From assembly GCF_024505145.1 (NCBI RefSeq), contig NZ_JANIAA010000022.1:62001-126000 (forward strand): 64,000 nucleotides of DNA, written 5' to 3'. A program made the translations under genes and the position numbers. The notes under the pieces are model-generated. The model was given only the letters and a program-made list of their open reading frames with translations. It was not told where the DNA came from and searched no databases. Below, piece after piece: positions 1-8,288 of this stretch; the first letter of the stretch is position 1; the number at the start of each line of letters is the position of its first letter. This stretch comes from Streptomyces rugosispiralis. GTDB taxonomy: Bacteria > Actinomycetota > Actinomycetes > Streptomycetales > Streptomycetaceae.

Positions 1-232
1 CCGACGAACCCGCGAACAGGTCGTCGAGCTGGTTGATCCCGGCCTCGTTGGCCGCGATCTTGGTCAGCGTGTTCTTCACCACACGGTACTGAGCGTTCTC
101 ACCGAGCGAACGGCGCAGCTCCTTCAGCTGCGCGACGGTGAGACCGGTGTACGCGGTTACGAGAGCCGCGTTGGAGTTGCGGAACTTCTCCCGCATCTCG
201 TCGACGGCTGCGACCTTGTCAGGACTCGCCAT
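1..232 (-). CDS. rplJ: 50S ribosomal protein L10, 5' part only
   Basis: The first 77 codons of L10 are present; the rest lies beyond the left edge. The ATG is at 232 and the protein begins MASPDKVAAVDEMREKF, followed by the L10 core pattern with AALVTAYTGL and YRVVKNTLTK. L10 anchors the L7/L12 stalk on 23S rRNA. The next gene downstream should be rplL, outside the window. The lipoprotein gene at 508-1398 lies upstream on the same strand, separated by a 275-bp leader, so rplJ probably has its own promoter and leader control. Identification is firm; only completeness is missing. Confidence 0.95.
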   Translation of the reverse strand, partial: MASPDKVAAVDEMREKFRNSNAALVTAYTGLTVAQLKELRRSLGENAQYRVVKNTLTKIAANEAGINQLDDLFAGSS

Positions 233-460
233 GAGCCTCGGCCTCCTTCCGGGTGATGAGGACCGCTTCGGCCTGAAGGAAGGAGACTGACAACGCGAAA
301 ACGCCCCGGCGCAGGCGCTCGGGGCGTAACTCGACCGGCACGGACCCACGGCCCGTTCGGGAGTGCAACCTTAAGTCACCTACGCAGGTCGCCCGCAGCT
401 AGCGGATCCTTCAGCCACCGGAATCCCTTGCGGGACACGGCGACAACCAGCGGTCTTTGG
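233..460 (-). promoter_or_regulatory. rplJ 5' leader, likely L10(L12)4 autoregulatory region
   Basis: This is the gene-free region directly upstream of rplJ. It contains a GC-rich hairpin with arms CGCCCCG (302-308) and CGGGGCG (320-326), about 70 bases before the rplJ start. In many bacteria L10 bound to L12 represses its own operon through a structured leader. That role is assigned here by position only; the consensus fold was not checked. Confidence 0.45.
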
Positions 461-507
461 CTTCGTCAAGAGATTACGCGAACGGGCCGCGGCCAGGCAA
501 ATCGGCT

Positions 508-1398
508 CTACTGCTGGAGCATGTCCTGGAAGTCCACGGTGTCCGAGGAGGACGGCTCGGTGACGGTCACGCTGGTGCCGTAGTCCGAGTAGAAGACCGT
601 GGAGTCGTAGGCGCCGTTGTTGCTCTGCGCCTGCTCACGCTTCTTGACCAGCAGGTTCTCCTCGTCCACCCACAGGTCGATGGTCTCGGTGTCCATACCG
701 GAGGACTCCAGCTGCTTCTGCAGGGCGTCCAGGTCCGACTGGCCGAGCTCCTTGGACTGCATCTTGGCGATCTCGGAGACCTTGACCGTGCCCGTGTAGT
801 GGGTGGCCTTGACGCCCTTCACGTCCTCGCTGCCCACGCTCTTGACCTTGCCCGTGGCGAGCAGCAGCTCCACCGAGCGCGACGGGTTGTTGTTCTGCAT
901 CTGGTCCTTCAGGAAGGCGCCCGAGGGGCCCGCCTTCTGGGCCAGCACGTCGTAGTCGTACTTCACCCAGTGCTTGCCGCTGCCCGCCTGGGCGGCGAAC
1001 TCGTCGCCCATGTTCAGGAACATGGCGTCCGGGGTGTACTTGGCGTCCATCGGCTTGCCCGCGATCGGGGAGGAGGCGATGGCGCCACCGTTCTGGGTGA
1101 TGGACATGTTGGCCCGGATGCCGTTGGCCCAGTCCATGTCGCCGGACATCTGCGAGTTCTGCTCGCCCATCTTGGTGGTGCCCTCGACCTTGGCCGAGTT
1201 CTTCTTGTCCGTCTGCTGCGAGGCGAGCTTGAGCGCCGCCAGCGGGCTCATCGCGGACTGCCCGGACTTGTCGCCGCCGGTCTTGTCGCCGGCCTTGTCA
1301 CTGTCGGACTTCTCGCTCCCGCACGCGGTGAGGCCGACCATCAGAACGAGACTTCCAGCGGCTATCGCCCATCGCGCACCAACATGAGTACCGCGCAC
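508..1398 (-). CDS. secreted lipoprotein, LolA/LppX-like
   Basis: A 296-residue protein with a short basic N-terminus, a hydrophobic segment and a lipobox LTAC with Cys26, so it is predicted to be lipid-anchored on the outer face of the membrane. Residues 27-50 are a charged, Asp/Lys/Ser-rich linker. The remainder looks like the LolA/LppX/LprG fold family in actinobacterial lipoproteins; ligand unknown. Start is GTG at 1398 with a purine-rich GGGGGAG just upstream. It sits between rplA and rplJ, as in S. coelicolor from memory, but the strong terminator at 1474-1515 and an AT-rich stretch at 1408-1432 suggest it is transcribed separately from rplKA. Confidence 0.75.
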   Translation of the reverse strand: MRGTHVGARWAIAAGSLVLMVGLTACGSEKSDSDKAGDKTGGDKSGQSAMSPLAALKLASQQTDKKNSAKVEGTTKMGEQNSQMSGDMDWANGIRANMSITQNGGAIASSPIAGKPMDAKYTPDAMFLNMGDEFAAQAGSGKHWVKYDYDVLAQKAGPSGAFLKDQMQNNNPSRSVELLLATGKVKSVGSEDVKGVKATHYTGTVKVSEIAKMQSKELGQSDLDALQKQLESSGMDTETIDLWVDEENLLVKKREQAQSNNGAYDSTVFYSDYGTSVTVTEPSSSDTVDFQDMLQQ

Positions 1399-1473
1399 GG
1401 CTCCCCCTAGTTTTTATTTCTCTTTTACGTGTACCGCAGAGTGACTCTAGCGGAGGGGACCGACAACGGAAGA

Positions 1474-1515
1474 CGCCGGGCCCCCGCACCATCGACGCGG
1501 TGCGGGGGCCCGGCG
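1474..1515 (-). terminator. Strong hairpin terminator after rplA
   Basis: Arms 1474-1490 and 1499-1515 form a 17-bp almost all-GC stem with an 8-base loop. It lies 34 bases beyond the rplA stop in the direction of transcription and separates rplKA from the lipoprotein gene. There is no clear T-run, which is usual for Streptomyces. Confidence 0.8.
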
Positions 1516-1548
1516 GTTGCACACCGTGGTGCGCTGATCAGGGGCGCC

Positions 1549-2268
1549 TCAGATGGCGTCTTCCTCGACCAGCAGGTTGCGGGTGCGGTTGGCGTCCAGC
1601 GGGATGCCGGGGCCCATCGTGGTGGTGAGGGTCGCCTTCTTGATGTAGCGGCCCTTCGCGGCGGACGGCTTGAGACGGTTGATCTCCTCGAGCGCCGCGG
1701 CGTAGTTCTCCACCAGCCGCGTCTCGTCGAACGAGAGCTTGCCGATGATGAAGTGCAGGTTCGAGTGCTTGTCGACGCGGAACTCGATCTTGCCGCCCTT
1801 GATGTCCGTGACGGCCTTGGCCACGTCGGGGGTGACGGTGCCGGTCTTCGGGTTCGGCATCAGACCACGCGGACCGAGCACCCGGCCGAGGCGGCCGACC
1901 TTGCCCATGAGGTCCGGGGTGGCGACGACGGCGTCGAAGTCCAGGCGGCCCTTGGACACCTCGTCGATGAGCTCGTCGGAGCCGACGATGTCGGCGCCCG
2001 CGGCCTCCGCGGCCGCAGCACGGTCACCGGTCGCGAAGACCAGGACCCGGGCGGTCTTACCGGTGCCGTGCGGCAGGTTCACGGTGCCACGGACCATCTG
2101 GTCGGCCTTGCGCGGGTCGACGCCCAGGCGCATGGCGACCTCGACGGTCGCGTCGAACTTGGTGGTGGAGGTGTCCTTCGCCAGCCGGACGGCCTCGAGC
2201 GGGGCGTATGCGCGCTCCCGGTCGATCTTGGCGTCCGCAGCGCGGAGGGTCTTGCTGCGCTTGCTCAC
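1549..2268 (-). CDS. rplA: 50S ribosomal protein L1
   Basis: A 239-residue full-length L1. The family signature GPRGLMPNPKTGTVT is in the middle, and the C-terminal half closes with the conserved GKGRY-like block (KGRYIKKATLTTTMGPG). L1 binds 23S rRNA at the mobile L1 stalk that moves deacylated tRNA to the E site, and in many bacteria represses translation of the rplK-rplA mRNA. It lies 95 bases after rplK on the same strand with AAGAGTGAGC before the start (purine-rich, weak SD), so it is probably cotranscribed with rplK and ends at the hairpin at 1474-1515. Confidence 0.97.
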   Translation of the reverse strand: MSKRSKTLRAADAKIDRERAYAPLEAVRLAKDTSTTKFDATVEVAMRLGVDPRKADQMVRGTVNLPHGTGKTARVLVFATGDRAAAAEAAGADIVGSDELIDEVSKGRLDFDAVVATPDLMGKVGRLGRVLGPRGLMPNPKTGTVTPDVAKAVTDIKGGKIEFRVDKHSNLHFIIGKLSFDETRLVENYAAALEEINRLKPSAAKGRYIKKATLTTTMGPGIPLDANRTRNLLVEEDAI

Positions 2269-2363
2269 TCTTGCTCCTGATGTCTGTGGAGTTCGTGGTC
2301 CGGGCCAGCGCTTGGCCCTGCCACAGGGGGTCGCGGGGGCTGTCGGCCCGCACGCGCGAGGTG

Positions 2364-2798
2364 TCAGCCCTCGACCGTGATGCCCATGGAGCGGGCGGTG
2401 CCGGCGATGATCTTCTCGGCGGCGTCCAGGTCGTTGGCGTTCAGGTCGGGCATCTTGGTGGTGGCGATCTCACGCACCTGGTCGCGGGTGATCTTGGCGA
2501 CCTTGGTCTTGTGCGGCTCGCCGGAGCCCTTCTCCACGCCCGCGGCCTTCAGGATCAGCTTGGCGGCCGGCGGAGTCTTGGTCACGAAGGTGAAGGAGCG
2601 GTCCTCGTAGACCGTGATCTCCACCGGCACGACCATGCCGCGCTGCGACTCGGTCGCGGCGTTGTAGGCCTTGCAGAACTCCATGATGTTGACGCCGTGC
2701 TGGCCCAGCGCGGGGCCGACCGGCGGGGCCGGGTTCGCGGCACCGGCCTGGATCTGGAGCTTGATCAGCCCCGTGACCTTCTTCTTCTTGGGAGGCAT
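2364..2798 (-). CDS. rplK: 50S ribosomal protein L11
   Basis: A 144-residue L11 beginning [16 protein letters not shown]. The N-terminal domain carries the conserved Pro-rich block [14 protein letters not shown], the thiostrepton-binding face with 23S rRNA helices 43/44. The C-terminal RNA-binding domain ends [14 protein letters not shown]11 is needed for stringent-response signalling through RelA and is the target region of thiostrepton. The GGAGAG ribosome-binding site is 3 bases before the ATG. A 180-bp gap to nusG holds a hairpin and an AT-rich stretch, so rplK-rplA likely has its own promoter as well as possible readthrough from nusG. Confidence 0.97.
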
Positions 2799-2900
2799 GC
2801 TCTCTCCGGGTCCTAGTGAGAGGTTGTTCGCCTCCGAACCGGATCATCCGGATGGAGGCATACCGCACAACGATAACGGGTATAGCTGTGCGCCTTAAAA
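2799..2900 (-). promoter_or_regulatory. rplK upstream region, candidate promoter and L1-binding leader
   Basis: Between the hairpin at 2903-2943 and rplK lies unusually AT-rich sequence for this genome (about 2866-2902). It is followed by a leader with repeated CCGGAT/ATCCGG motifs near 2836-2856. Position fits an rplKA promoter and an L1 autoregulatory site; no consensus -35/-10 pair can be named with confidence. Confidence 0.35.
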
Positions 2901-2902
2901 CC

Positions 2903-2943
2903 GAGCAGGTCAGACCGGCCGTAAAAGCCCGTCTGACCTGTTC
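2903..2943 (-). terminator. Hairpin between nusG and rplK
   Basis: Arms GAGCAGGTCAGAC (2903-2915) and GTCTGACCTGTTC (2931-2943) pair with one G-T, with a 15-base loop. It is 35 bases past the nusG stop, so it is either an attenuating terminator for secE-nusG or an RNA-processing stem before rplK. Confidence 0.6.
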
Positions 2944-2978
2944 GGAAGTTCTCGTGAAGAGCCTCAGTCCGGAAGGAC

Positions 2979-3815
2979 TCAGTTCTTCTGGATCTGGTCG
3001 AAGCTCAGCTCGACCGGGGTCTCCCGGCCGAAGATCTCCACCAGGCCCTTGACCTTCTTCGAGTCGGCGTTGATCTCGTTGATCGTCGCCTGGAGGGTCG
3101 CGAACGGGCCGTCGGTGACCGTGACCGAGTCGCCCACCTCGAAGTCCAGCACCTGGACCTCGACCTTGCGGCTCGGCGCCGGCACGCCGCTCTCCTCGGC
3201 GGCGGCCTTGGCGGCCTTCTCCTCGGCCTCGGGGGCGAGCATCTTGACGATCTCGTCCAGGGTCAGCGGGTACGGGTCGTAGGCGTTGCCCACGAAGCCG
3301 GTGACGCCCGGGGTGTTGCGGACGACACCCCACGACTCGTTCGTCAGGTCCATGCGGACGAGCACATAGCCGGGCAGCTTGTTCTGCCGGACGTTCTTGC
3401 GCTCGCCGTTCTTGATCTGGACGATCTCTTCCTCGGGGACCTCGGCCTGATAGATGAAGTCCTCGACGTTCAGCGAGACGGCACGCTGCTCCAGGTTGGC
3501 CTTCACGCGCTTCTCATAGCCCGCGTAGGTGTGGATCACGTACCACTCACCGGGCAGCCCGCGCAGTTCCTGGCGGAGCGCCTCGACCGGGTCGACCTCG
3601 ACCTCGGCCTCGGTCTCGACCGCTTCGTCCGCCTGGGCCGCCTCGGTCTCGAGGGCGTCCTCGTCCTCGACGCGCAGCGCGTCCTCCTCGGCGGGAACGC
3701 CCGCCGAGGCGTCGGCCGCTGCAGCCTGGTCGGAGTCCGCCGCCTCGACGATGTCGAGCTCGTCCTCACGGGACTCGACGGGCTCGGCGGCGTCGTTCAG
3801 GTTCGGGTCAGACAC
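2979..3815 (-). CDS. nusG: Transcription termination/antitermination factor NusG
   Basis: A 278-residue NusG, about 100 residues longer than the E. coli protein because of an acidic Asp/Glu/Ala-rich N-terminal extension (residues 1 to about 90) typical of actinobacteria. The NGN domain starts at EWYVIHTYAGYEKRVKANLE and the C-terminal KOW domain has FEVGDSVTVTDGPFATLQ. It binds RNA polymerase beta' and couples it to Rho or ribosomal S10. secE is 84 bases upstream on the same strand, the classic secE-nusG pair. The extension is low-complexity and probably disordered; its role is not known to me. Confidence 0.96.
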   Translation of the reverse strand: MSDPNLNDAAEPVESREDELDIVEAADSDQAAAADASAGVPAEEDALRVEDEDALETEAAQADEAVETEAEVEVDPVEALRQELRGLPGEWYVIHTYAGYEKRVKANLEQRAVSLNVEDFIYQAEVPEEEIVQIKNGERKNVRQNKLPGYVLVRMDLTNESWGVVRNTPGVTGFVGNAYDPYPLTLDEIVKMLAPEAEEKAAKAAAEESGVPAPSRKVEVQVLDFEVGDSVTVTDGPFATLQATINEINADSKKVKGLVEIFGRETPVELSFDQIQKN

Positions 3816-3899
3816 TGTGGCTGCTTCTTCCTGGCTTCAAAGGGGGTGGAACGTGCGAAAGGGGCGACGCCGGAACAGCGGCCGCCTTTCGCGAGGGTC

Positions 3900-4190
3900 T
3901 CAGCCAAAGACGTACTTGATGGCGTTGTTGAACCCATAGTCAATCACGGTCACGATGCCGATCATGATGACGACGAAGACGATCACCACGCTGGTGTACG
4001 TCGACAGCTGACTGCGCGTGGGCCAGACGACCTTCCGCAGCTCAGCGATGATCTGGCGGTAGAAAAGCGCGAGCCGGCCGAAGGGCCCCTTCTTCGCGCG
4101 CTTGCCACCACGACGACCTCGCTTGGTCGTCTCCTCATCCTCGGGACGACCGCTTTCAGGCGTCGCGGTGGAGCCAAGGGCTTCCGTCAC
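3900..4190 (-). CDS. secE: Preprotein translocase subunit SecE
   Basis: A 96-residue single-span SecE. The basic region GRRGGKRAKKGPFGRLALF comes before the conserved amphipathic helix RQIIAELRKVVWPTRSQL, followed by one transmembrane helix rich in Val/Ile. SecE clamps SecY in the SecYEG channel. The start is GTG at 4190 with GAGG four bases upstream. It is the first protein gene downstream of tRNA-Trp and is followed by nusG, as in almost all actinobacteria. Confidence 0.96.
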   Translation of the reverse strand: MTEALGSTATPESGRPEDEETTKRGRRGGKRAKKGPFGRLALFYRQIIAELRKVVWPTRSQLSTYTSVVIVFVVIMIGIVTVIDYGFNNAIKYVFG

Positions 4191-4269
4191 TCGTCCTCAC
4201 CTGAATCCGGGTCGTGGCCGTGCCGCGTCCGGCCCGGCCGCACAGCGGTGCTTGTCCTTGCGTACGCAT

Positions 4270-4294
4270 GCACGCACCCTCATCACAGTGCGTG
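4270..4294 (-). terminator. Small hairpin after tRNA-Trp
   Basis: CACGCAC and GTGCGTG form a 7-bp stem with an 11-base loop immediately past the 3' end of tRNA-Trp. It could be a weak terminator or a processing stem between trpT and secE. Confidence 0.35.
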
Positions 4295-4297
4295 TAG

Positions 4298-4370
4298 CAG
4301 GGCCGGAGGGACTTGAACCCCCAACCGCTGGTTTTGGAGACCAGTGCTCTACCAATTGAGCTACGACCCT
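4298..4370 (-). tRNA. trpT: tRNA-Trp (anticodon CCA)
   Basis: A 73-base cloverleaf on the minus strand. The acceptor arm AGGGTCG pairs with CGGCCCT, the D-arm has GCTCAATTGGTAGAGC, the anticodon loop CTCCAAA gives CCA, and the T-arm has GGTTCAAGTCC. The discriminator is G at 4298. CCA is not encoded. It is directly upstream of secE, as in mycobacteria. Confidence 0.97.
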
Positions 4371-4551
4371 TTGCGGCACTCCCAACCTACCGCATACATC
4401 CGGCTGCACGGAGTGTGCGGTCGGATCCGGCTGTTGATCGGCCAACGACGGATGAGTGTACGTGCTTGACGGCCGGGCGTCGAACGAGAAGCGCGCGAAG
4501 TCTCCGCAAACCCGTGTGCCACCCATTTCGCCCGTCTGCGACGATGCATCC

Positions 4552-5790
4552 ATGACCGCTGCTACTCCCCCAGTACAGTCCCCGACCGACCGGCGGGTAT
4601 CGGCCCGGATCGGCTCGATCTCCGAGTCCGCGACCCTCGCCGTCGACGCCAAGGCCAAGGCCCTCAAGGCCGCGGGCCGCCCGGTGATCGGCTTCGGCGC
4701 CGGTGAGCCCGACTTCGCCACGCCCGACTACATCGTCGACGCCGCGGCCGCGGCGTGCCGCGACCCGAAGTACCACCGCTACACCCCGGCCGGCGGCCTC
4801 CCCGAGCTCAAGGCCGCGATCGCCGCGAAGACGCTGCGTGACAGCGGGTACGAGGTCGAGGCGGCCCAGATCCTGGTGACCAACGGCGGCAAGCAGGCGA
4901 TCTACGAGGCGTTCGCCGCGATCCTGGACCCGGGCGACGAGGTCATCGTCCCCGCGCCCTACTGGACCACCTACCCGGAGTCGATCCGGCTGGCCGGCGG
5001 TGTCCCGGTGGAGGTCGTCGCCGACGAGACGACTGGCTACCGCGTCTCCGTCGAGCAGCTGGAGGCGGCCCGCACCAAGAACACCAAGGTGCTGCTCTTC
5101 GTCTCCCCCTCGAACCCCACCGGCGCGGTCTACAGCCGTGAGCAGATCGAGGAGATCGGCCGCTGGGCCGCCGACAACGGGCTGTGGGTGCTGACCGACG
5201 AGATCTACGAGCACCTGGTCTACGGCGACGCCGAATTCCACTCGCTGCCGGTCGTGGTGCCCGAGCTGCGCGACAAGTGCATCGTGGTCAACGGTGTCGC
5301 CAAGACGTACGCGATGACCGGCTGGCGGGTGGGCTGGGTCATCGGCCCCAAGGACGTCATCAAGGCCGCGACCAACCTCCAGTCGCACGCCACCTCGAAT
5401 GTGAGCAATGTCGCTCAGGTCGCCGCGCTGACCGCCGTCTCGGGCGACCTGGACGCCGTGGCCGCGATGCGCGAGGCGTTCGACCGCCGCCGCCGCACCA
5501 TCGTGCGGATGCTGAACGAGATCGACGGCGTCGAGTGCCCGGAGCCGGAGGGCGCCTTCTACGTCTACCCCTCGGTCAAGGGGCTGCTCGGCAAGGAGAT
5601 CCGCGGCAAGCGGCCGCGCACCACCGTCGAGCTGGCCGAGATCATCCTGGAGGAGGCCGAGGTCGCGGTGGTACCGGGCGAGGCGTTCGGCACCCCGGGC
5701 TATCTGCGGCTGTCCTACGCACTGGGCGACGAGGACCTGGTCGAGGGCGTCTCCCGGCTGCAGAAGCTGCTGGGCGAGGCGAGCGCGTAA
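4552..5790 (+). CDS. aspC: Pyridoxal-phosphate aspartate aminotransferase
   Basis: A 412-residue class I aminotransferase interconverting aspartate and 2-oxoglutarate with oxaloacetate and glutamate. Visible marks are GFGAGEPDFATP near the N-terminus, SPSNPTGAVYS, and the PLP-lysine block VNGVAKTYAMTGWRVGW. The C-terminal active-site Arg lies in GTPGYLRLSYAL. An upstream in-frame GTG at 4456 would add 32 unconserved residues, so the ATG at 4552 was chosen. No clear Shine-Dalgarno is visible. It is transcribed away from tRNA-Trp and ends in the 44-bp perfect palindrome at 5800-5843. It could also use prephenate as substrate, like some actinobacterial homologues. Confidence 0.9.
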   Translation: MTAATPPVQSPTDRRVSARIGSISESATLAVDAKAKALKAAGRPVIGFGAGEPDFATPDYIVDAAAAACRDPKYHRYTPAGGLPELKAAIAAKTLRDSGYEVEAAQILVTNGGKQAIYEAFAAILDPGDEVIVPAPYWTTYPESIRLAGGVPVEVVADETTGYRVSVEQLEAARTKNTKVLLFVSPSNPTGAVYSREQIEEIGRWAADNGLWVLTDEIYEHLVYGDAEFHSLPVVVPELRDKCIVVNGVAKTYAMTGWRVGWVIGPKDVIKAATNLQSHATSNVSNVAQVAALTAVSGDLDAVAAMREAFDRRRRTIVRMLNEIDGVECPEPEGAFYVYPSVKGLLGKEIRGKRPRTTVELAEIILEEAEVAVVPGEAFGTPGYLRLSYALGDEDLVEGVSRLQKLLGEASA

Positions 5791-5799
5791 GGCGCGAGG

Positions 5800-5843
5800 C
5801 ACATAAGCGGGTTCCCGGCCATGGCCGGGAACCCGCTTATGTG
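5800..5843 (+). terminator. Perfect 44-bp palindrome, terminator of aspC
   Basis: Positions 5800-5821 and 5822-5843 are exact reverse complements, centred on GGCCATGGCC. It starts 10 bases after the aspC stop. The stem has about 20 usable base pairs. Confidence 0.9.
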
Positions 5844-6022
5844 TTCAGGCCAGTCCTCGTTCGGAGAACGGGCTGCCTGTCCGCAGACCTGTGCGGCAGT
5901 ATCTGCAGGTGACTCCTCCCCCGAAGGGGCTTCTCACTCGACCGCTGTGTGGTCTCATGACGGACAAGCCCTGCCCGGCGCCCAACGGCACGGAGTGAAG
6001 CCTAGCAGTAACGGAGAGTTGA

Positions 6023-7060
6023 TTGGAACGCGTTCGTGATGTCCGCCGCTTGCCCAAAGCGCATCTGCATCTCCACTTCACCGGCTCCATGCGCCCCGGA
6101 ACCCTCCTCGAACTCGCCGACAAGTACGGCGTCCACCTCCCCGAGGCGCTGAACGGCGGTGAGCCGCCGAAGCTGCGCGCCACCGATGAGCGCGGCTGGT
6201 TCCGCTTCCAGCGGCTGTACGACATCGCACGCTCCTGCCTGCGGGAGGCCGACGACATCCGGCGGCTGGTGCGCGAGGCGGCCGAGGAGGATGTGCGGGA
6301 CGGGGCCCAGTGGCTGGAGATCCAGGTGGACCCCACCTCGTACGCCCCGCGCCTGGGCGGGCTGACCCCCGCCATGGAGGTCATCCTGGACGCCGTCGAG
6401 AGCGCCTCCGCGGCGACCGGGCTCGGGATCAGGGTGGTGGTCGCCGCCAACCGTATGAAGCATCCGCTGGAGGCCCGCACCCTGGCCCGGCTCGCGGTGC
6501 GCTTCGCGGACCGCGGCGTCGTCGGCTTCGGCCTCTCCAACGACGAACGGCGCGGATTCGCCCGTGACTTCGACCGGGCCTTCGCCATCGCCCGGGAGGG
6601 CGGGCTGCTGGCGGCGCCGCACGGCGGTGAGCTGTCGGGCCCCGGCAGCGTGCGGGACTGCCTGGACGACCTCGGCGCGGCCCGGGTCGGCCACGGGGTG
6701 CGCGCGGCGGAGGACCCGCGGCTGCTCGCCCGGCTCGCCGAGCGCGAGGTGACCTGCGAGGTGTGCCCGTCGTCGAACGTGGCGCTCGGGGTCTACGAGA
6801 AGCCGGAGGACGTCCCGCTGCGCACGCTGTACGACGCGGGGGTGCCGATGGCGCTCGGGGCGGACGACCCGCTGCTCTTCGGCTCGCGGCTGGCGGCGCA
6901 GTACGAGCTGGTGCGCGAGCACCACGGCTTCACGGACGCCGAACTGGCCGAGCTGGCACGTCAGTCGGTGCGCGGCTCGGCCGCGCCGGAGGAGGTCCGG
7001 ACGCGGATGCTGGCGGATATCGACGGCTGGCTGGCGGGCCCTGACTACTCACATGAGTAG
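6023..7060 (+). CDS. add: Adenosine deaminase family protein
   Basis: A 345-residue amidohydrolase-fold deaminase. Metal-binding KAHLHLHFTGS is near residue 12, then PHGGE (proton-shuttle Glu region), GHGVRA with the metal His, CPSSNVALG, and GADDPLLFG with the metal Asp. Together these match the adenosine/adenine deaminase family, which hydrolyses the purine amino group to give inosine-type products in purine salvage. The start is an unusual TTG at 6023, supported by GGAGAG at 6013-6018; no ATG or GTG fits as well. The exact substrate (adenosine, adenine or aminodeoxyfutalosine) cannot be settled from sequence reading. Its stop codon lies in the inverted repeat at 7041-7064 shared with murB. 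Confidence 0.85.
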   Translation: MERVRDVRRLPKAHLHLHFTGSMRPGTLLELADKYGVHLPEALNGGEPPKLRATDERGWFRFQRLYDIARSCLREADDIRRLVREAAEEDVRDGAQWLEIQVDPTSYAPRLGGLTPAMEVILDAVESASAATGLGIRVVVAANRMKHPLEARTLARLAVRFADRGVVGFGLSNDERRGFARDFDRAFAIAREGGLLAAPHGGELSGPGSVRDCLDDLGAARVGHGVRAAEDPRLLARLAEREVTCEVCPSSNVALGVYEKPEDVPLRTLYDAGVPMALGADDPLLFGSRLAAQYELVREHHGFTDAELAELARQSVRGSAAPEEVRTRMLADIDGWLAGPDYSHE

Positions 7061-7064
7061 TCAG
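7041..7064. terminator. Inverted repeat holding the add stop codon
   Basis: CTGACTACTCA (7041-7051) and TGAGTAGTCAG (7054-7064) are perfect 11-base arms. The add stop at 7058-7060 is inside the right arm, and the convergent murB gene stops at 7067. This is a candidate compact bidirectional terminator. Confidence 0.55.
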
Positions 7065-7066
7065 CC

Positions 7067-8122
7067 TCAGATGCTCACGCCCACCGTCACCGGCTCGTTG
7101 ACCAGCCGGATCCCGAACGCCTTCTCGACCCCGGCCACCACCTCGCGGGCCAGCGCCAGCAGGTCCTCGGTCGTGGCCTCGCCCCGGTTGGTGAGGGCGA
7201 GCGTGTGCTTGCTGGAGATCCGGGCCGGGCCGGTGCCGTAGCCCTTGGTGAAGCCCGCCCTGTCGATCAGCCAGGCCGCGGAGGTCTTGATCAGGCCATC
7301 GCCCGCCGGGAAGGCGGGCGGCACGATGTCCGGGCCCAGGCGTTCTGCGACACGGGCCAGGAAGGCGGCGTGGGCGTCCTGGTCGAGCACCGGGTTGGTG
7401 AAGAAGGACCCCGCGGACCAGGTGTCGTGGTCCTCGGGGTCGAGTACCATGCCCTTGCCCGCGCGCAGCCCCAGGACGGTCTCGCGGGCGACGGCGGCCG
7501 GCACCCGGTCCCCCACCTCGACGCCGAGCACCCGCGCGGTCTCGGCGTACCGGACGGGCGCGGAGAGCCCGCCCGCGTCCTCCAGTTCGAAGCGGACCCG
7601 GAGCACCACATGGCGGTCGGGGTCGGCCTTGAAGCGGCTGTGGCGGTAGGAGAAGGCGCAGTCGGCGTTCGGGATGGTGACGACCTCGTCGGCGCGGCGG
7701 TCGTAGGCGATCACCTCGGCGATCGTGGCGGAGACCTCCTGGCCGTAGGCGCCGACGTTCTGTATCGGCGTCGCACCCGCGGAGCCGGGGATTCCGGCGA
7801 GGCATTCGATGCCCGCGAGCCCCGCTTCGACCGTACGGGCCACGGCGGCCGACCAGTTCTCGCCCGCGGCGAGCTCCAGGCGGGTGCCGTCGAGCGCGAA
7901 GCCGCTGGTGGCGATGTGCAGGGCGGTGCCGTCGAAGCCCTTGTCGGCGATGACCAGGTTGCTGCCGCCGCCGATCACCAGCAGCGGGGTCCCGGCCGCG
8001 TCGGCCGCACGGACCGCGGCGATGACCTCGTCGTCGGTCGTGGCGGTGAGCAGCCGGTTGGCCGGTCCGCCGAGACGGAAGGTGGTGAGGGGCGCGAGAG
8101 GGGCGTCGTGGAGTTCCTGCAC
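7067..8122 (-). CDS. murB: UDP-N-acetylenolpyruvoylglucosamine reductase
   Basis: A 351-residue MurB, the FAD/NADPH enzyme that reduces UDP-GlcNAc-enolpyruvate to UDP-MurNAc in peptidoglycan synthesis. The N-terminal substrate-positioning motif is TTFRLGGPA and the FAD domain has LLVIGGGSNLVI and the loop GATPIQNVGAYGQEV. The active site shows FSYRHSRFK and the catalytic Ser in SAGSFFTNP, typical of type I MurB. The reading frame extends 44 codons further upstream, but VQELHDAPLAPL at GTG 8122 is the conserved beginning. It converges on add and is separated from hadB by about 165 bp of very GC-rich sequence with no recognisable signal. Confidence 0.93.
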   Translation of the reverse strand: MQELHDAPLAPLTTFRLGGPANRLLTATTDDEVIAAVRAADAAGTPLLVIGGGSNLVIADKGFDGTALHIATSGFALDGTRLELAAGENWSAAVARTVEAGLAGIECLAGIPGSAGATPIQNVGAYGQEVSATIAEVIAYDRRADEVVTIPNADCAFSYRHSRFKADPDRHVVLRVRFELEDAGGLSAPVRYAETARVLGVEVGDRVPAAVARETVLGLRAGKGMVLDPEDHDTWSAGSFFTNPVLDQDAHAAFLARVAERLGPDIVPPAFPAGDGLIKTSAAWLIDRAGFTKGYGTGPARISSKHTLALTNRGEATTEDLLALAREVVAGVEKAFGIRLVNEPVTVGVSI

Positions 8123-8288
8123 GCGCTCAAGGGTACGGGGGCGCCCCCTGGGCTCCTGCCGGCGGCTGCCCCCGGTGTGGGGAATCCGGGGGCCGGCGGG
8201 CCTGCGGGCCGTAAGGGGCTCGGACGGACCGCACGCGCTCCGGCGTGCTCTCATCCGCCCGGGGGCCGCATCGGGCGCGGTCGGGGGC

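Noticed and set aside
4387..5802. A 471-codon minus-strand frame opposite aspC
   Set aside because: aspC is unambiguous, and this frame also runs through the tRNA-Trp flank and promoter area with no domain.
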